A DNA stretch of 64,000 nucleotides from CBEUVQ01 sp965546615 (GTDB lineage Bacteria > Bacillota > Desulfotomaculia > Desulfotomaculales > Desulfohalotomaculaceae), in NCBI GenBank assembly GCA_965546615.1, contig CBEUVQ010000007.1, positions 1 through 64,000 on the forward strand, read 5' to 3'. The notes beneath the pieces were generated by a model. That model searched no databases and had not been told where the DNA came from. It saw nothing but the letters and a program-made list of their open reading frames with translations. Positions 24,195-32,009 of the stretch are shown here, in pieces (positions within the stretch are counted from its first letter, which is position 1; every line of letters begins with the position of its first letter). Made by a program: the position numbers and the translations under genes.

Positions 24195-24949
24195 TTGACA
24201 GTCATGTTCATGTTACAACCATGCCATATGAAGGCCTGATGGCAATGGCCAAAGGTGGAATAACCAAAATCATCAGCTGCGCGGTAGTAGCAGGGGCACA
24301 GCATGCAGAAAGCTATTTTGACCATTTTAGGCAAAATTATGTATTTTACCGCAGCATTTGTGCCAAATTAGGAATTGAACTTTACACCGCCGTCGGCGTA
24401 CACCCCGCCGGCATCCCCCACGACTGGACAAGGGTTGTAGACCGCCTGCCGGAATTTTTAAACGAGCCGACGGTAGTAGCGTTAGGTGAAATCGGCATGA
24501 ATAATAACAGCCAATTAGAGCGCGATGTACTGAAAGCACAACTGGAAGTGGCCAAAGAACATAATAAACCCTGCATTTTACACACACCATTCCAGCATCG
24601 TGAAAAGACAGTTGATGCTTACTTTGAAACAGCAGTGCAAGTAGGAATCAGCCCTGAGCTGCTGATTGTCGATCACACCATGACAGATATTATCGATCAA
24701 ATTGACGCATTTGGTGCAGTTCCCGCAATTACAATTCGCAAACAGCACGTACTGCCGGAAGCACTGCTGGAAAATTTAGACCGTTATGCTCACGGCATGC
24801 TAAACTGTGATTACAGCAATTTCTTTGAAAATGACTCTACCGGCGTAATTAAAGCGGTAAATTATCTGAAAGAAAACGGTGTAGATTCCGCTGTCATCGA
24901 AAACTTGGCGTACAACAAAGCAGCAGCGGTATTTGGTATTGGTGATTAA
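24185..24949 (+). CDS. TatD-family metal-dependent hydrolase
   Basis: 254 residues, TIM-barrel amidohydrolase-like. N-terminal DSHVHV (metal His pair), GEIGMNN and CILHTPFQ (further metal ligands), and a late IVDHTMTD replace the longer TatD motifs, and HP in GVHPAGIP matches. It is a divergent TatD relative, so nuclease activity is not assured. The ATG at 24185 has AGGAGG 8 bases upstream and overlaps murI. Confidence 0.75.
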   Translation: MRLIDSHVHVTTMPYEGLMAMAKGGITKIISCAVVAGAQHAESYFDHFRQNYVFYRSICAKLGIELYTAVGVHPAGIPHDWTRVVDRLPEFLNEPTVVALGEIGMNNNSQLERDVLKAQLEVAKEHNKPCILHTPFQHREKTVDAYFETAVQVGISPELLIVDHTMTDIIDQIDAFGAVPAITIRKQHVLPEALLENLDRYAHGMLNCDYSNFFENDSTGVIKAVNYLKENGVDSAVIENLAYNKAAAVFGIGD

Positions 24950-24960
24950 TCGATACCGAC

Positions 24961-25000
24961 ATGAAATAAAACCCGGATGTTATTCCGGGTTTTATTTCAT
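24961..25000. terminator. Bidirectional terminator
   Basis: Perfect 17-bp stem: ATGAAATAAAACCCGGA (24961-24977) and its complement at 24984-25000, with T/A-rich flanks on both sides. It lies between the convergent TatD-like and FtsA-like genes and includes the stop codon of the latter. Confidence 0.85.
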
Positions 25001-26839
25001 GCGCTTATCTTCTTCCTGCCAATATATCTCTAACTCATCACCCTCCTGCAGCGGGTGAACGTAACCAACCTCCTGCCCGTTAACTTTAAGAACAACCTTT
25101 CCTTTTGCTTCGTTAATATTGAAATCAATATAGTTAAATACATCAACAAAAACAGGTTTTTTGACACCATGCAGCTTTACCCGTTCACCGTTTACGGTAA
25201 CGGTAACGGCCTGATCATTTGACGGAGGCTTGACTTTTTTCGGTGGCTTGGCCTCACATTCCGCTCTGCTTTTAATCTCCAGCACATCACCGTTATTAAT
25301 TAAATAATCTTCCTCAGCAGTGTGTCCGTTAACCAATATATCTTGATACCCTACTCCGTAAGATTTGGCTAGTTCTTTTAGCGTCAGCTCGGCATCTTTT
25401 CCCGGCACCGCTTTAACCACTTCAATACAGTCCCCGTCATTTATTTTTGTCTGCAGGTGCGCAGGTTGGTCGTTAACGGTAATTTGGGCGGGCCTGCCTA
25501 ATTCTCCGTATACCTGCCTAAGTGCACCGTTTAAATAAAAAGACAGGTTTTTTCCGTTTAAAGCTATTAAATCCCGCGGGTTATAGTTAACTTGACCTAA
25601 AACATTAGCTACCGTCAGCTTTTGGAAATTAAACAACTTACACTCGCTTCCGTTAACGGTAACTGAAATAAAGTCATGCCCAATTTGTTTTAAGGCAATG
25701 CTGGCAATACCAAGCACCGTAACCCCTTCCGGACCGCCGATAACATCCCGTTTGGGTGTGACAATATTAGCCAGCACACTCCGATCACGCACCGCCACTC
25801 TTTGTTTGGGCAGCTGCAGGCGCTCAGCTATTTTCTCATCTAACAGAGGCAGTTGAGAACCTCCACCGATACAAAAAACCGTTTTAGGAGACCTGTCGCC
25901 GTTTAAACGCCGGATTTCGTCTGTAATTTTATCAGCCAACGCCTCTAATTCTTTTTCCACTATACCGGCCAATTCGCGTGATGAAATTTTATTTTCAATA
26001 CCTAAAATATCTTTATAAACAACATCTTTACCCGTCACCAGTTGTCGTTTAATTTCTTCGGCAGTGTTAAAATCAACCAGAAGCTTATCTACAATCGCCT
26101 CGGTAATTTCATCACCGGCCATTGGCACCATGCCGTAAGCAGTGATTGCCCCTCCACTGGTAATGGCAATATCAGAGGTACCTGCACCGATATCCACTAA
26201 AGCAAGGTTGAGCATGCGAATATCTTCAGGAATGGCAACATCTATTGCCGCGATCGGTTCCAAAGTCAGGCTTACCGGTTCTAAACCTGACCGCTCCAGT
26301 ACGGCATATAAGCTGTTTACAACTGAATCCGGTAAAAATGTAGCCAAAATATCCGCACCGATGCTTTCACCGCGATGGCCGATGAGGTTGGCAATAACAT
26401 AATCATTAAGGTAGTAGGTAACTACACTGTGTCCGACACAGTAAAACTTAGCATTACCGGTTTGCTCCGCTTCCAATAACTTATAAGATTTCTGCAAACC
26501 GCTCATCTCTAAACTGCGCACTAAATTTGCATCTATTTCAACGGTGTTGTCAATATCTTGATCCACCCGGCAGAGCACAGTTTTTAATGAGCGTCCGGCC
26601 GCAGCAATAGCAACCTTGTCTAATTTATCTCCGGTCTTTTTCTCCAGCTGGGTTTTCACTTGAACTACCGCTGCCGCCACTTTGGGAATGTCATGGATTT
26701 GCCCGTCATACATCGACCTGCTTTGATGTTCTAACTTATACTGGGCTTTGATTTTTAATTTTTCTCCCACCTGTTCCGCTACTATTCCTTTAATGCTGCG
26801 CGTACCAATATCCAAGGCAAAAATGATGCCGCTTTGCAT
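24992..26839 (-). CDS. FtsA-like actin-fold protein with C-terminal beta-grasp-like domains
   Basis: 615 residues from the ATG at 26839 (earlier in-frame codons encode an unlikely extension). The first about 390 residues carry the FtsA/actin ATPase elements: ALDIGTRSIKGI (phosphate 1), ALVDIGAGTSDIAI (phosphate 2) and CIGGGSQLP (adenosine). The remaining about 225 residues look like three short repeats each beginning V(T)VNG (SVTVNGSE, ITVNDQP, VTVNGERV) with ThiS/MoaD-like beta-grasp character. This is not canonical FtsA, which is about 410-420 residues with an amphipathic C-terminal helix; the tail ends EDKRMK. A cell-division-related or pilus-type ATPase is likely; the partner is unknown. 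Single gene. Confidence 0.8.
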   Translation of the reverse strand: MQSGIIFALDIGTRSIKGIVAEQVGEKLKIKAQYKLEHQSRSMYDGQIHDIPKVAAAVVQVKTQLEKKTGDKLDKVAIAAAGRSLKTVLCRVDQDIDNTVEIDANLVRSLEMSGLQKSYKLLEAEQTGNAKFYCVGHSVVTYYLNDYVIANLIGHRGESIGADILATFLPDSVVNSLYAVLERSGLEPVSLTLEPIAAIDVAIPEDIRMLNLALVDIGAGTSDIAITSGGAITAYGMVPMAGDEITEAIVDKLLVDFNTAEEIKRQLVTGKDVVYKDILGIENKISSRELAGIVEKELEALADKITDEIRRLNGDRSPKTVFCIGGGSQLPLLDEKIAERLQLPKQRVAVRDRSVLANIVTPKRDVIGGPEGVTVLGIASIALKQIGHDFISVTVNGSECKLFNFQKLTVANVLGQVNYNPRDLIALNGKNLSFYLNGALRQVYGELGRPAQITVNDQPAHLQTKINDGDCIEVVKAVPGKDAELTLKELAKSYGVGYQDILVNGHTAEEDYLINNGDVLEIKSRAECEAKPPKKVKPPSNDQAVTVTVNGERVKLHGVKKPVFVDVFNYIDFNINEAKGKVVLKVNGQEVGYVHPLQEGDELEIYWQEEDKRMK

Positions 26840-26999
26840 ATCAACACTTCCCAAATTATTTAAATTATGTGTTTTTTTTAAAAACATGCTATTATTTGAA
26901 GCCCCGATTTTTCTTGTTCTTTCGTAAAGCCTTATATTTATTGATATTACGACAGAGGAAGCAGCCATTCCTTTTTTATTTTTACAAATAAAATAGCAC

Positions 27000-27028
27000 T
27001 TGACTTTATCACTTTAGTTAGTTAAACT
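27000..27028 (+). promoter_or_regulatory. Sigma-A-type promoter of the amino-acid ABC operon
   Basis: TTGACT (27000-27005), 17-base spacer, TAAACT (27023-27028), about 40 bases upstream of the substrate-binding protein start. Confidence 0.55.
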
Positions 27029-27068
27029 GTTACCAGAATAGATTTTTCGGACAATAAGGGGGAGAAAA

Positions 27069-27929
27069 ATGAAAAAGACTAAACTTGCCTGCCTGCTCGT
27101 GCTGATGCTGGCTTTAGCAATTTCAGCAGTTGGCTGTGGCGGGGACAAACCAGCAGCAGACGACCAAAATGAAGCTGCAAACGGACAAACTGAAAAAACT
27201 ACATGGCAAACCATTCAAGAAACTAAAGTGATGAAAGTCGGTCTGGATGATACTTTCCGGCCAATGGGCTTTCGCGACGAGAACAATCAATTAGTTGGCT
27301 TTGACATTGATATGGGTGCCGAACTGGGCAAACGCCTGGGTTTTGAAATTGAATGGATTCCCACTGATTGGAACGGTGTTACCGGAGCGTTAAATGCTAA
27401 AAAATTTGATGCCATTATCAACGGTATGAGCGTTACTGAAGAACGCATGCAGGTAATTGACTTCTCTATTCCGTATGTCAATGCCAGCATCGGTATGGCA
27501 GTAAAGAAAGATAACACCGACATTAAAACCGGTGAAGATTTGAAGGGTAAGGTTGTCGCTACCCAAGCCGGCAGCTCCGGCTATGAAGCCTGCAAATCCT
27601 TGATTGAAGACGGTGTTATCGAAGAATCCAGCTTAAAACTCTACAACCAGTATCCCGAAGCTTTCCAAGAATTAGCTCTTGGTCGTGTGGATGCAGTCGT
27701 TGTTGACGTAACTACTGCAATAGACTTTATTAAAAAACAGCCGGACGATTTTAAACTAGTTGAAGAGCCGCTGGTTGCCGATCTGTACGCTATTGGTTTG
27801 CGTAAAGAAGACAAAGATTTAAGAGAAGCATTAAACAAAACACTTAAAGAAATGATGGAAGACGGAACTCTTACCGAAATTTCCAAGAAATGGTTTGATG
27901 GTAAAGATATGATTGCCAAGCCAGAATAA
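27069..27929 (+). CDS. Polar amino-acid ABC transporter substrate-binding lipoprotein
   Basis: 286 residues. Lipobox ISAVGC (Cys about 23) and an SBP_bac_3 fold: MKVGLDDTFRPMGFRDENN, then GFDIDMGAELGKRLG and the C-terminal KEDKDLREALNKTLKEM. It binds a polar amino acid (glutamine, cystine or similar; not resolvable from sequence alone) outside the cell and gives it to the permease and ATPase encoded next. Start ATG after GGGGGAGA. Confidence 0.92.
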   Translation: MKKTKLACLLVLMLALAISAVGCGGDKPAADDQNEAANGQTEKTTWQTIQETKVMKVGLDDTFRPMGFRDENNQLVGFDIDMGAELGKRLGFEIEWIPTDWNGVTGALNAKKFDAIINGMSVTEERMQVIDFSIPYVNASIGMAVKKDNTDIKTGEDLKGKVVATQAGSSGYEACKSLIEDGVIEESSLKLYNQYPEAFQELALGRVDAVVVDVTTAIDFIKKQPDDFKLVEEPLVADLYAIGLRKEDKDLREALNKTLKEMMEDGTLTEISKKWFDGKDMIAKPE

Positions 27930-27977
27930 AAAACCGGATTTTTACCCACGTAAACTAATACTTCTGCTATAATAAAG

Positions 27978-27998
27978 GGGCGCGATTATTTCGCGCCC
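27978..27998 (+). other. Intercistronic hairpin between binding protein and permease genes
   Basis: Stem GGGCGCGA / TCGCGCCC, loop TTATT, with no T-run after it. It is placed so as to stabilise the binding-protein mRNA or partly stop transcription, giving more binding protein than permease, a common layout in ABC operons. Confidence 0.6.
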
Positions 27999-28029
27999 TA
28001 ATAAACTTTAGGGAACAGGTGGGAAAAGT

Positions 28030-28701
28030 ATGCAAATCGGTCCAATTGACCTGGAATTTTTAATAAAAATTGTACCCCCTCTGCTGCAGGCAGCGCTGAT
28101 TACTATTGAGCTAACAGTACAAGCGGTATTTTTCGGTACAATAATCGGCCTATTTATAGCACTGTTAAAAATATCTCATTTTAAAGTTCTTCAGTTAGTG
28201 GGAAGCTTTTATACTTGGGTAATCCGGGGCATCCCTCTTTTAGTGCAGCTGTACATTATCTACTACGGACTTCCGCTGGTTGGAATTCAGCTTGATGCCA
28301 AACCTGCCGCTATATTGGGATTAAGTATCTGCGGCGGTGCTTATATAGCGGAGATTATTCGGGCAGGCATTCAATCAATTGACAAAGGGCAAACCGAAGC
28401 TGCACTTTCGCTCGGCATGTCTTACACTCAAGCAATGCGGCGTATTATTTTGCCGCAGACTTATAAACGTCTTATCCCTCCGATGGGTAATGAATTTATT
28501 GCACTAATGAAAGATACATCGCTGGTTTCCATCATCAGCATGATTGAATTAACCCGGCAGGGGCAGTTGTTTAACACCACTTACGCCCGCTCGTTAGAAA
28601 TTTACGTTACCGTTGGAATTATATATTTGCTGATGACTACTTTATTTATCTTTATTTTGAATAGTTTAGAAAAACGTCTGGCAATATCCGAAAAAAGTTA
28701 A
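28030..28701 (+). CDS. Polar amino-acid ABC transporter permease
   Basis: 223 residues, five or so helices of the HisMQ family. The EAA loop reads QTEAALSLGMSYTQAMRRIILPQ, and the N-terminal region carries PPLLQAALITIELTVQA. A single permease gene implies a homodimer. 17 bases before the ATPase gene. Confidence 0.92.
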   Translation: MQIGPIDLEFLIKIVPPLLQAALITIELTVQAVFFGTIIGLFIALLKISHFKVLQLVGSFYTWVIRGIPLLVQLYIIYYGLPLVGIQLDAKPAAILGLSICGGAYIAEIIRAGIQSIDKGQTEAALSLGMSYTQAMRRIILPQTYKRLIPPMGNEFIALMKDTSLVSIISMIELTRQGQLFNTTYARSLEIYVTVGIIYLLMTTLFIFILNSLEKRLAISEKS

Positions 28702-28718
28702 CGGGAGGTGCTGATGCA

Positions 28719-29474
28719 TTGATAGTCGCTGAAAATATATACAAAAGCTTTGGTAAACTTCAAGTACTGAAAGATGTCAGCCTTACCGTTAAAGAAGGCG
28801 AAGTAGTGGTCATTATCGGTCCCAGCGGATCCGGCAAAAGCACATTTTTACGCTGTCTAAACTATCTTGAAACCATTGACAGCGGTTATATTACCGTCGA
28901 CAAACAGCCTGTCGGCAAAGTCAAACTGCCGGATGGCCGAATAGTAAATGACAAAAGAAAAAACATTTACAGACTGCGCAGTCAAATCGGTATGGTGTTT
29001 CAACGTTTTAACCTTTTTCCGCATTTAACGGTATTAAAAAATGTTATGGAAGGGCCGATAACGGTTAGCAAGGTCGCTCCGGAAGAAGCAAAAACCAGAG
29101 CAGAAGAACTGCTGGCTAAAGTAGGGTTAGCAGATAAAGCTAATAATTATCCTGCCCAACTTTCCGGTGGACAGCAGCAGCGGGTGGCTATTGCGCGTGC
29201 ACTGGCGATGCAGCCGAAAGCAATGCTTTTTGATGAGCCCACCAGTGCCTTAGATCCCGAACTGGTGGGCGAAGTATTGGAAGTTATTAAAGATTTAGCA
29301 CGCGACGGTATGACAATGGTGGTTGTAACTCATGAAATGAGCTTTGCCCGCGAAGTTGCTGATCGCGTAGTGTTTATGGACGACGGCAGAATTGTAGAAG
29401 AAGCAACTCCAAAAGTTATTTTCTCCAACCCCCGTCACCCCCGCACACGCGAATTTTTAAGTAAAATACTTTAA
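28719..29474 (+). CDS. Polar amino-acid ABC transporter ATPase
   Basis: 251 residues, GlnQ/HisP type: Walker A GPSGSGKST, signature LSGGQQQRVAIARAL, Walker B MLFDEPTSALDPE, H-loop VVTHEMSFA. The start is a TTG at 28719, 10 bases after GGGAGG; a nearby ATG is out of frame. It drives the importer. Confidence 0.93.
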   Translation: MIVAENIYKSFGKLQVLKDVSLTVKEGEVVVIIGPSGSGKSTFLRCLNYLETIDSGYITVDKQPVGKVKLPDGRIVNDKRKNIYRLRSQIGMVFQRFNLFPHLTVLKNVMEGPITVSKVAPEEAKTRAEELLAKVGLADKANNYPAQLSGGQQQRVAIARALAMQPKAMLFDEPTSALDPELVGEVLEVIKDLARDGMTMVVVTHEMSFAREVADRVVFMDDGRIVEEATPKVIFSNPRHPRTREFLSKIL

Positions 29475-29500
29475 CGCCTTGAATTTTTTCAAGGCGTTAA
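29471..29500 (+). terminator. Terminator after the amino-acid ABC operon
   Basis: Stem TTAACGCCTTGAA (29471-29483) / TTCAAGGCGTTAA (29488-29500), loop TTTT, followed by TTTC. It overlaps the ATPase stop codon and faces the convergent pgi. Confidence 0.75.
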
Positions 29501-29523
29501 TTTCAGATGCATTTTGGAATTAA

Positions 29524-30870
29524 CTACAACCGTTTTTCCAATTCTTCTTTTCTCTCTTCATATCCCGGTTTACCCAACAGAGCAAACATATTGCGTTTGT
29601 ATGCTTCTACGCCCGGTTGGTTAAACGGGTTTACCCCCAACAAATATCCGCTGATGCCGCAGGCTTTTTCAAAGAAGTACACCATTTGCCCGTAATGGTA
29701 TTCATCAATGCGGGGAACATGCACAACCAGATTAGGCACCCCTCCGTCAGCATGAGCAAGCATTGTCCCTTCAAAGGCTTTTCGGTTGATATAATTAACA
29801 GTCTTACCGCTTAAGAAATTTAAACCGTCAATATTATCTTGATCTTCGATAATGGTTATATCCCGATCAGGGTTTTCAATATAAATGCAGGTTTCAAAAA
29901 TATCGCGCCGTCCGTCTTGAATATATTGACCAAGAGAATGTAAATCGGTAGTAAAATTTACTGCTGTCGGAAAAATACCTTTGTGGTCTTTACCTTCACT
30001 TTCTCCAAACAATTGTTTCCACCATTCAGCAAAATAATGCAGTGCCGGTTCATAATTAACCAGTATTTCGGTAGTTTTGCCTTTGTTGTAAAGAATATTG
30101 CGTACTGCTGCATATTGATAACAGTGGTTTTGGGCAATATCGGCATTTTGATAATCACTGCAGGCATCCGCTGCACCGGCCATAATGCGGTCAATATCAA
30201 AACCGGCAGCGGCAATTGGCAAAAGCCCAACGGCGGTTAAGACAGAATATCTTCCGCCGATATCATCAGGTATAACAAAACTTTGATAACCTTCGTCATC
30301 AGCTAACTTTTTTAATGCCCCTTTTTTTTGATCAGTAGTGGCGTAAATTCTTTTCCGAGCACCTTTTTTCTGATATTTTTTCTCCAGCAGTTCTCGAAAA
30401 ATGCGAAAGGCCACCGCCGGTTCAGTTGTTGTACCTGATTTTGAAACAACATTGATACAAATATCTTTATCTGCCAATACCTCTAGCAGCTGAGAGTGAT
30501 AAGCTGCGCTCATGCTGTTGCCGGCAAAGTAGATTTCCGGGCCGCTGCGCCGCGATTTAGGCAGCAGGTTGTGAAAGGAGTGACCCAGCAGCTCAATCGC
30601 AGAACGTGCTCCTAAATAAGAACCACCAATGCCAATTACCACCAACGCGTCACAATCTGACTTTATCTGAGCTGCAGCTTGTTTAATTCGGCTGAATTCA
30701 CCCCGGTCATAGCGCTGCGGCCAATCCACCCAACCGCTGTAATCACAGCCCAAACCTGTTTTTTGATGCAGCATTTCATGGGCAGTTTTCACCATCGGCT
30801 CAATACCGGCAAGCTCATGCTCTTGAATTAAACCCAATGCTTTAGTGTAATTAAATTTTAGCCCCGTCAC
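29524..30870 (-). CDS. pgi: Glucose-6-phosphate isomerase
   Basis: 448 residues from the GTG at 30870, 7 bases after GGGAGG; an upstream in-frame ATG at 30885 lies on the ribosome site. Family signatures include VVIGIGGSYLGARSAIELL, VVSKSGTTTEPAVAFRIF, DDIGGRYSVLTAVGLLP (sugar-binding) and the C-terminal QPGVEAYKRNMFALLGKPGY with its catalytic Lys. It interconverts glucose-6- and fructose-6-phosphate. It has the bacillary-type length of about 450. The glucan phosphorylase downstream shares the carbon route. Confidence 0.95.
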   Translation of the reverse strand: MTGLKFNYTKALGLIQEHELAGIEPMVKTAHEMLHQKTGLGCDYSGWVDWPQRYDRGEFSRIKQAAAQIKSDCDALVVIGIGGSYLGARSAIELLGHSFHNLLPKSRRSGPEIYFAGNSMSAAYHSQLLEVLADKDICINVVSKSGTTTEPAVAFRIFRELLEKKYQKKGARKRIYATTDQKKGALKKLADDEGYQSFVIPDDIGGRYSVLTAVGLLPIAAAGFDIDRIMAGAADACSDYQNADIAQNHCYQYAAVRNILYNKGKTTEILVNYEPALHYFAEWWKQLFGESEGKDHKGIFPTAVNFTTDLHSLGQYIQDGRRDIFETCIYIENPDRDITIIEDQDNIDGLNFLSGKTVNYINRKAFEGTMLAHADGGVPNLVVHVPRIDEYHYGQMVYFFEKACGISGYLLGVNPFNQPGVEAYKRNMFALLGKPGYEERKEELEKRL

Positions 30871-31053
30871 TTTTTCGCCTCCCATAACACTACTTATGAA
30901 TATATCCTGGAAATTAGCTGCTATACCCTATTTATATATTTTAACACCGTGAACAAATATTACTTTGCAAAAGTTAAGAAAAATTAATATAAATCTAATT
31001 ACATTTTACTGTTAAGTGTAGTATAATAACACAACATAAAAGGAGGTGAAGCT

Positions 31054-31152
31054 ATGCGCAGAGAACTGATTGAAGAAATTTTAAGAGATATTGGGCTGGA
31101 AAAATTAGAAGATGAAAGCGACAATTATGTTTCCAAAGAAAAAAAAGAGTAA
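31054..31152 (+). CDS. 32-residue small acidic protein
   Basis: ATG at 31054 with an AGGAGGTG site 5 bases upstream and a TATAAT box near 31022. It encodes MRRELIEEILRDIGLEK plus a charged tail. A helical peptide, soluble. A strong terminator follows, making an independent transcript. No family recognised. The ribosome site and terminator are the main evidence. Confidence 0.5.
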   Translation: MRRELIEEILRDIGLEKLEDESDNYVSKEKKE

Positions 31153-31190
31153 GGAGGATTCCTTAATTGTCTAATTTCATATCTTTAGAC

Positions 31191-31245
31191 GACTAAGCCG
31201 GAGGTTGAATGCTAAGTTTTTCACCTCCGGCTTAGTTGTTTTTAA
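31191..31245 (+). terminator. Terminator after the 32-residue gene
   Basis: Stem ACTAAGCCGGAGGT (31192-31205) / ACCTCCGGCTTAGT (31223-31236), followed by TGTTTTT. Strong. Confidence 0.85.
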
Positions 31246-31326
31246 TAATAAAATTAGTGTTTTTTAATAATAAATATGTTAGAATACTCTTCATGTCAGA
31301 GAAATATTGAAAGGATTGATTGACAG

Positions 31327-31554
31327 ATGAACAATCAAAAACCGCAAGTTAATACTCCTTATGAGGTAGGAGATTTAGTAGTCTACTTGGTATCAGAAAA
31401 TCTGGCCAATGTAATCGACTACGATTGCCGCTATGAGTTGACTACTACGCCAACCAGCTGTGACTGCTGTACGTTTAACTTCTATTCCCGACGCGATCCG
31501 GATTTTCAGTGCCGGCACATTAAAGCATTACGCAGCGTGCTTGGGTTGGATTAG
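31327..31554 (+). CDS. 75-residue SWIM-zinc-finger-like protein
   Basis: Contains a CDCC-x(10-12)-C-x-H pattern: CDCCTFNFYSRRDPDFQCRH at about residues 45-64, like the SWIM finger CxCx(n)CxH. SWIM domains bind nucleic acid or protein and usually sit inside larger proteins; here one stands almost alone. The ATG at 31327 has a weak site (AAAGGATT). It converges on the 31551-32003 gene with a 4-base overlap. Function unknown. Confidence 0.6.
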   Translation: MNNQKPQVNTPYEVGDLVVYLVSENLANVIDYDCRYELTTTPTSCDCCTFNFYSRRDPDFQCRHIKALRSVLGLD

Positions 31555-32003
31555 TTAAGTTTTAACTCATCAATTAACCGCTGTAATTTTTCTCTAAATT
31601 TTTTGTCGTCGTGATCTGTTCTTTTACGCGGGCCTTTTGTCCGTACACCGGCCCGCCTCAGCTTTGCTTTTATTTCCCGTTCTTCCAACAAAAAATTAAT
31701 TTTATCCACCTGAAAAATTCTGCCTCCGGGTGATATTGCTGCCGCACCTTTGGCTAAAACTAATGCTGCCAGCCCCCAATCTTGGGTAACCACAATATCC
31801 CCTTTGGCGCACAGGTTGACAATCTGTATATCTGCTTCTTGAGATTCATTGCCCACCATGATATGGTTTTCAGAAGCAATATGATGATTAAAATTTGCCA
31901 CCGTCCACAACTCACAGCTGTTTTCTCTCGCCAACTGCTTGCATATTTTAAGCACATTTTTCGGACAGGCATCAGCATCAACAATAATTTTCAAGACATC
32001 CAT
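31551..32003 (-). CDS. YaiI/YqxD family protein (DUF188)
   Basis: 150 residues. Signature IIVDADACPKN near the N terminus, ANFNHHI, and VVTQDWGLAALVLAKGA in the PIN/NYN-type acidic active-site region. The Asp residues resemble PIN nucleases, but activity is not established in this family. It follows typA by 6 bases and is co-transcribed with it. Confidence 0.88.
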   Translation of the reverse strand: MDVLKIIVDADACPKNVLKICKQLARENSCELWTVANFNHHIASENHIMVGNESQEADIQIVNLCAKGDIVVTQDWGLAALVLAKGAAAISPGGRIFQVDKINFLLEEREIKAKLRRAGVRTKGPRKRTDHDDKKFREKLQRLIDELKLN

Positions 32004-32009
32004 AATACT

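Noticed and set aside
26142..26402. 86-codon plus-strand ORF inside the FtsA-like gene
   Set aside because: Antisense shadow of a strongly conserved ATPase; no ribosome site or family.
27978..27998. Terminator of the binding-protein gene
   Set aside because: There is no T-run and the permease gene follows on the same strand, so it is listed as an mRNA-stability hairpin instead.
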